Positions 6,649 to 8,337 of a stretch of DNA of 8,337 bases are shown one piece after another. Below the pieces are notes generated by a model. It was not told the DNA's origin and searched no databases. It saw only the letters and a program-made list of their open reading frames with translations. The position numbers and the translations under genes are program-made. This stretch comes from an uncultured delta proteobacterium (GTDB taxonomy: Bacteria > Myxococcota_A > Polyangia > Polyangiales > Ga0077539), in the NCBI GenBank assembly GCA_903885885.1, contig CAISKJ010000930.1:1-8337 (forward strand). The letters run 5' to 3'. Positions within the stretch are counted from its first letter, which is position 1; every line of letters starts with the position of its first letter.

Positions 6649-8337
6649 TCAGCGCCGCAGGAGGCGCAGCGCCGAGGGCATGAGGAGCAGCGCGGTGACG
6701 ATGCACGCGAGCTCGCCCGCCATGGCGTACCAGCCGAACGACTGCAGGGCCTGGTTGTCGGCCGCGAGGAGCGCGCCGTACCCGATGATGGTGGTGAGCG
6801 AGCAGAGGAACACCGCGCCGCCGACGGAGCGCACGGCCTCGCGCACGTTGCCGCCCTCGTGCTCGATGCGGTCGTAGAGGTTGACGGCGTACTCGACGCC
6901 GATGCCGAAGGTGAGCGGCAGCGCGACGAAGTTGAGGAAGTTGAGCCGCACGCCGAGCCACGCGGCGCCGCCGACGGTGAGCAGCACGCCGCTGAGGAGC
7001 GACCCGAGCACGGCGGCCGCGGGGCGCGCGCGCCGCGTGGCGAGCACCACGATGACCACGACGGAGAGGAACGCGAGGAGCGTCGCGCGGGGGCCGTCGC
7101 GCCCCATGGACGAGACCATTTCGGCGAAGACCGTGGCGCGGCTCACGGTGGGCACCACGCGGCCGTCGGGCATGCGCAGTCGGCTCGTGAGGCGCGCGAC
7201 CTCCATGAGCCGGCGGCCGTCGCTGGGCGTGAACCACGCGCGGTAGTAGACGAAGAAGGGCGTGCCGAAGCGGCCGTCGCGCTCGGTGAACTGCTCGCGC
7301 ACGAGGCTCGGGAGCTCGGCGGGTTCGATGGGGCGCAGCGACTCGGGCGGGCGCCACTCGCGCGCGAGGCGCTGGTCGTCGGCGCTGAGGTGGGCGTTCA
7401 CGGCGTCGAGGTGGGCGCGGATCTGCGCGAGGAGCGCGAGCTTGCGGGCGACGACGGCGGGCGGTCCGCCGAGGCGGTCGTACACGGTCTCGACGCGCTC
7501 GACGTAGCGGCCGCCGGTGGTGGCGCGGTCGCGCGCGACGAGCGAGGCGGCGAGGGGCAGCACCTCGTCCATCGAGTCGGCGAGGAGCATGTCGGGCGAG
7601 CCGCCGCGGGCGGTGAAGATCTGGTCGCTCTTGAGGTTCCAACGGCTGGCGCCGGTCTGGCGGCTGTGGCGGCTCCCGAGCTTGCCGAAGTTGTACTCCC
7701 ACGGGTCGCGGAGGTACGTGGGGAGCTTCGCGGCGGCCACGATCGTGAGCGCGACGCCCAGCGCGAGGACGGCCCGCGGGGCCCGCTGCGTGATGGCTCC
7801 GATGGCGTCGGCGGCGGGGGCGCGCACGGCCCGCGTCGATGTGGTCGCGCCGTGGCCGAAGCGCGCGCGCACGCGCTCCCAGAGGGTGACGGTGGCGGGC
7901 AGGGCGACCATGGTGGCGCACCAGCACGCGAGCATCCCGACGCCGCCGATGAGCCCGAACTGACTGAAGCCGCGGAAGCTCGTAAACATGAGCGATCCGT
8001 AGGCCCCCGCGGCGGCGAGGGAGGCCACCTGGGTGCCCACGCGGCAGGTGCGCACGGCGTCGAGCAGGGCGGTCTCGACGGAGTCGCCGAGGCCGCGGCG
8101 CTCGCGGTACCGCGTGAGGTAGAGGATGCCGTAATTGATGCCGTTGCCCGCGATGATCGAGCTCAAGAACGCGGTCGACGCGTTGAGGTAGCCGAAGGCC
8201 GCCATGGCGACCGCGAAGGCCGCGCCGAGGCCGGCGAACATCGCGAAGCCCACGTGCGCGATGGCGACGAGCGAGCGGAAGAACACCGCGATGGCGCCGA
8301 GGATGAGCGCGATGGCGAGGCCCGACGAGAGGGCCAC
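6649..8337 (-). CDS. MMPL/RND-family exporter (5' part beyond window)
   Basis: 562 residues are visible, ending at the TGA at 6649-6651. Proteins of this family have two repeats of one membrane segment, a large periplasmic loop and five more segments. The visible part starts at about the second segment of the first repeat, so the first segment and first loop (a few hundred residues) lie beyond the right edge; the GTG at 8337-8335 is inside the gene. Hydrophobic segments lie near 4-22, 27-49, 55-75, 105-120 and 126-152, then 188-206, a loop at about 207-415, then 418-434, 440-462, 467-488, 508-527 and 538-558. The signature motif occurs twice: GNGINYGILYLTRYRE (64-79) and GIGVEYAVNLYDR (478-490). 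The usual proton-relay Asp is Asn68 in the first and Glu482 in the second. The family uses the proton gradient to move lipids or other hydrophobic compounds (HpnN-like hopanoid exporters are close in layout). Substrate unknown. Confidence 0.92.
   Translation of the reverse strand: MALSSGLAIALILGAIAVFFRSLVAIAHVGFAMFAGLGAAFAVAMAAFGYLNASTAFLSSIIAGNGINYGILYLTRYRERRGLGDSVETALLDAVRTCRVGTQVASLAAAGAYGSLMFTSFRGFSQFGLIGGVGMLACWCATMVALPATVTLWERVRARFGHGATTSTRAVRAPAADAIGAITQRAPRAVLALGVALTIVAAAKLPTYLRDPWEYNFGKLGSRHSRQTGASRWNLKSDQIFTARGGSPDMLLADSMDEVLPLAASLVARDRATTGGRYVERVETVYDRLGGPPAVVARKLALLAQIRAHLDAVNAHLSADDQRLAREWRPPESLRPIEPAELPSLVREQFTERDGRFGTPFFVYYRAWFTPSDGRRLMEVARLTSRLRMPDGRVVPTVSRATVFAEMVSSMGRDGPRATLLAFLSVVVIVVLATRRARPAAAVLGSLLSGVLLTVGGAAWLGVRLNFLNFVALPLTFGIGVEYAVNLYDRIEHEGGNVREAVRSVGGAVFLCSLTTIIGYGALLAADNQALQSFGWYAMAGELACIVTALLLMPSALRLLRR

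Noticed and set aside
8335..8337. GTG at the right edge as the start codon of the exporter.
   Set aside because: The reading begins inside the first membrane-domain repeat, so the first segment and periplasmic loop are missing; the gene must continue beyond the window.

Overview
The window is very GC-rich DNA with strong G/C bias at third codon positions. It carries a Hanks-type Ser/Thr kinase with a low-complexity Pro/Ser/Gln tail, an AlkK-type acyl-CoA ligase and a large MMPL/RND exporter. This mix suggests a Myxococcota (myxobacterial, former Deltaproteobacteria) chromosome. That assignment is inference from gene content and composition; no rRNA or other marker is present.

Layout, left to right. 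(1) 1-1128, minus: a Ser/Thr protein kinase whose C-terminal part runs off the left edge. (2) 1129-1316: a divergent intergenic region with a good sigma70-like promoter facing right, whose -10 lies inside a short inverted repeat. (3) 1317-1547 and 1665-2138, plus: bacterioferritin-associated ferredoxin (bfd) and haem-type bacterioferritin (bfr), an iron storage and release pair with every expected metal and haem ligand. (4) 2126-2320, minus: a probable decayed C-terminal remnant of an NTF2/SnoaL-like gene, interrupted by a TGA. (5) 2334-2963 and 3014-4636, minus: a site-2-protease-type M50 membrane metalloprotease downstream of an AlkK-like fatty acyl-CoA ligase, likely co-transcribed with the ligase first. 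(6) 4637-4690: a 54-bp divergent promoter region with overlapping palindromes. (7) 4691-5485 and 5493-6644, plus: a secreted or envelope protein of unknown function built from an internal duplication, then a GT4-type glycosyltransferase 7 bp downstream. (8) 6649-8337, minus: the C-terminal part of an MMPL/RND exporter, convergent with the glycosyltransferase (4 bp apart) and cut by the right edge.

Functionally, bfd/bfr form a clear module: Bfr stores iron and Bfd reduces its haem to release it. The ligase/protease pair and the envelope-protein/glycosyltransferase pair are linked only by position. The exporter, glycosyltransferase and acyl-CoA ligase would fit a general lipid/envelope neighbourhood, but nothing in the sequence ties them into one pathway.

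No mobile element, CRISPR array, tRNA or rRNA was seen, and there is no compelling evidence of a new multi-gene system. The best leads are the NTF2-like remnant, the duplicated envelope protein, and the changed proton-relay positions (Asn and Glu in place of Asp) in the exporter.
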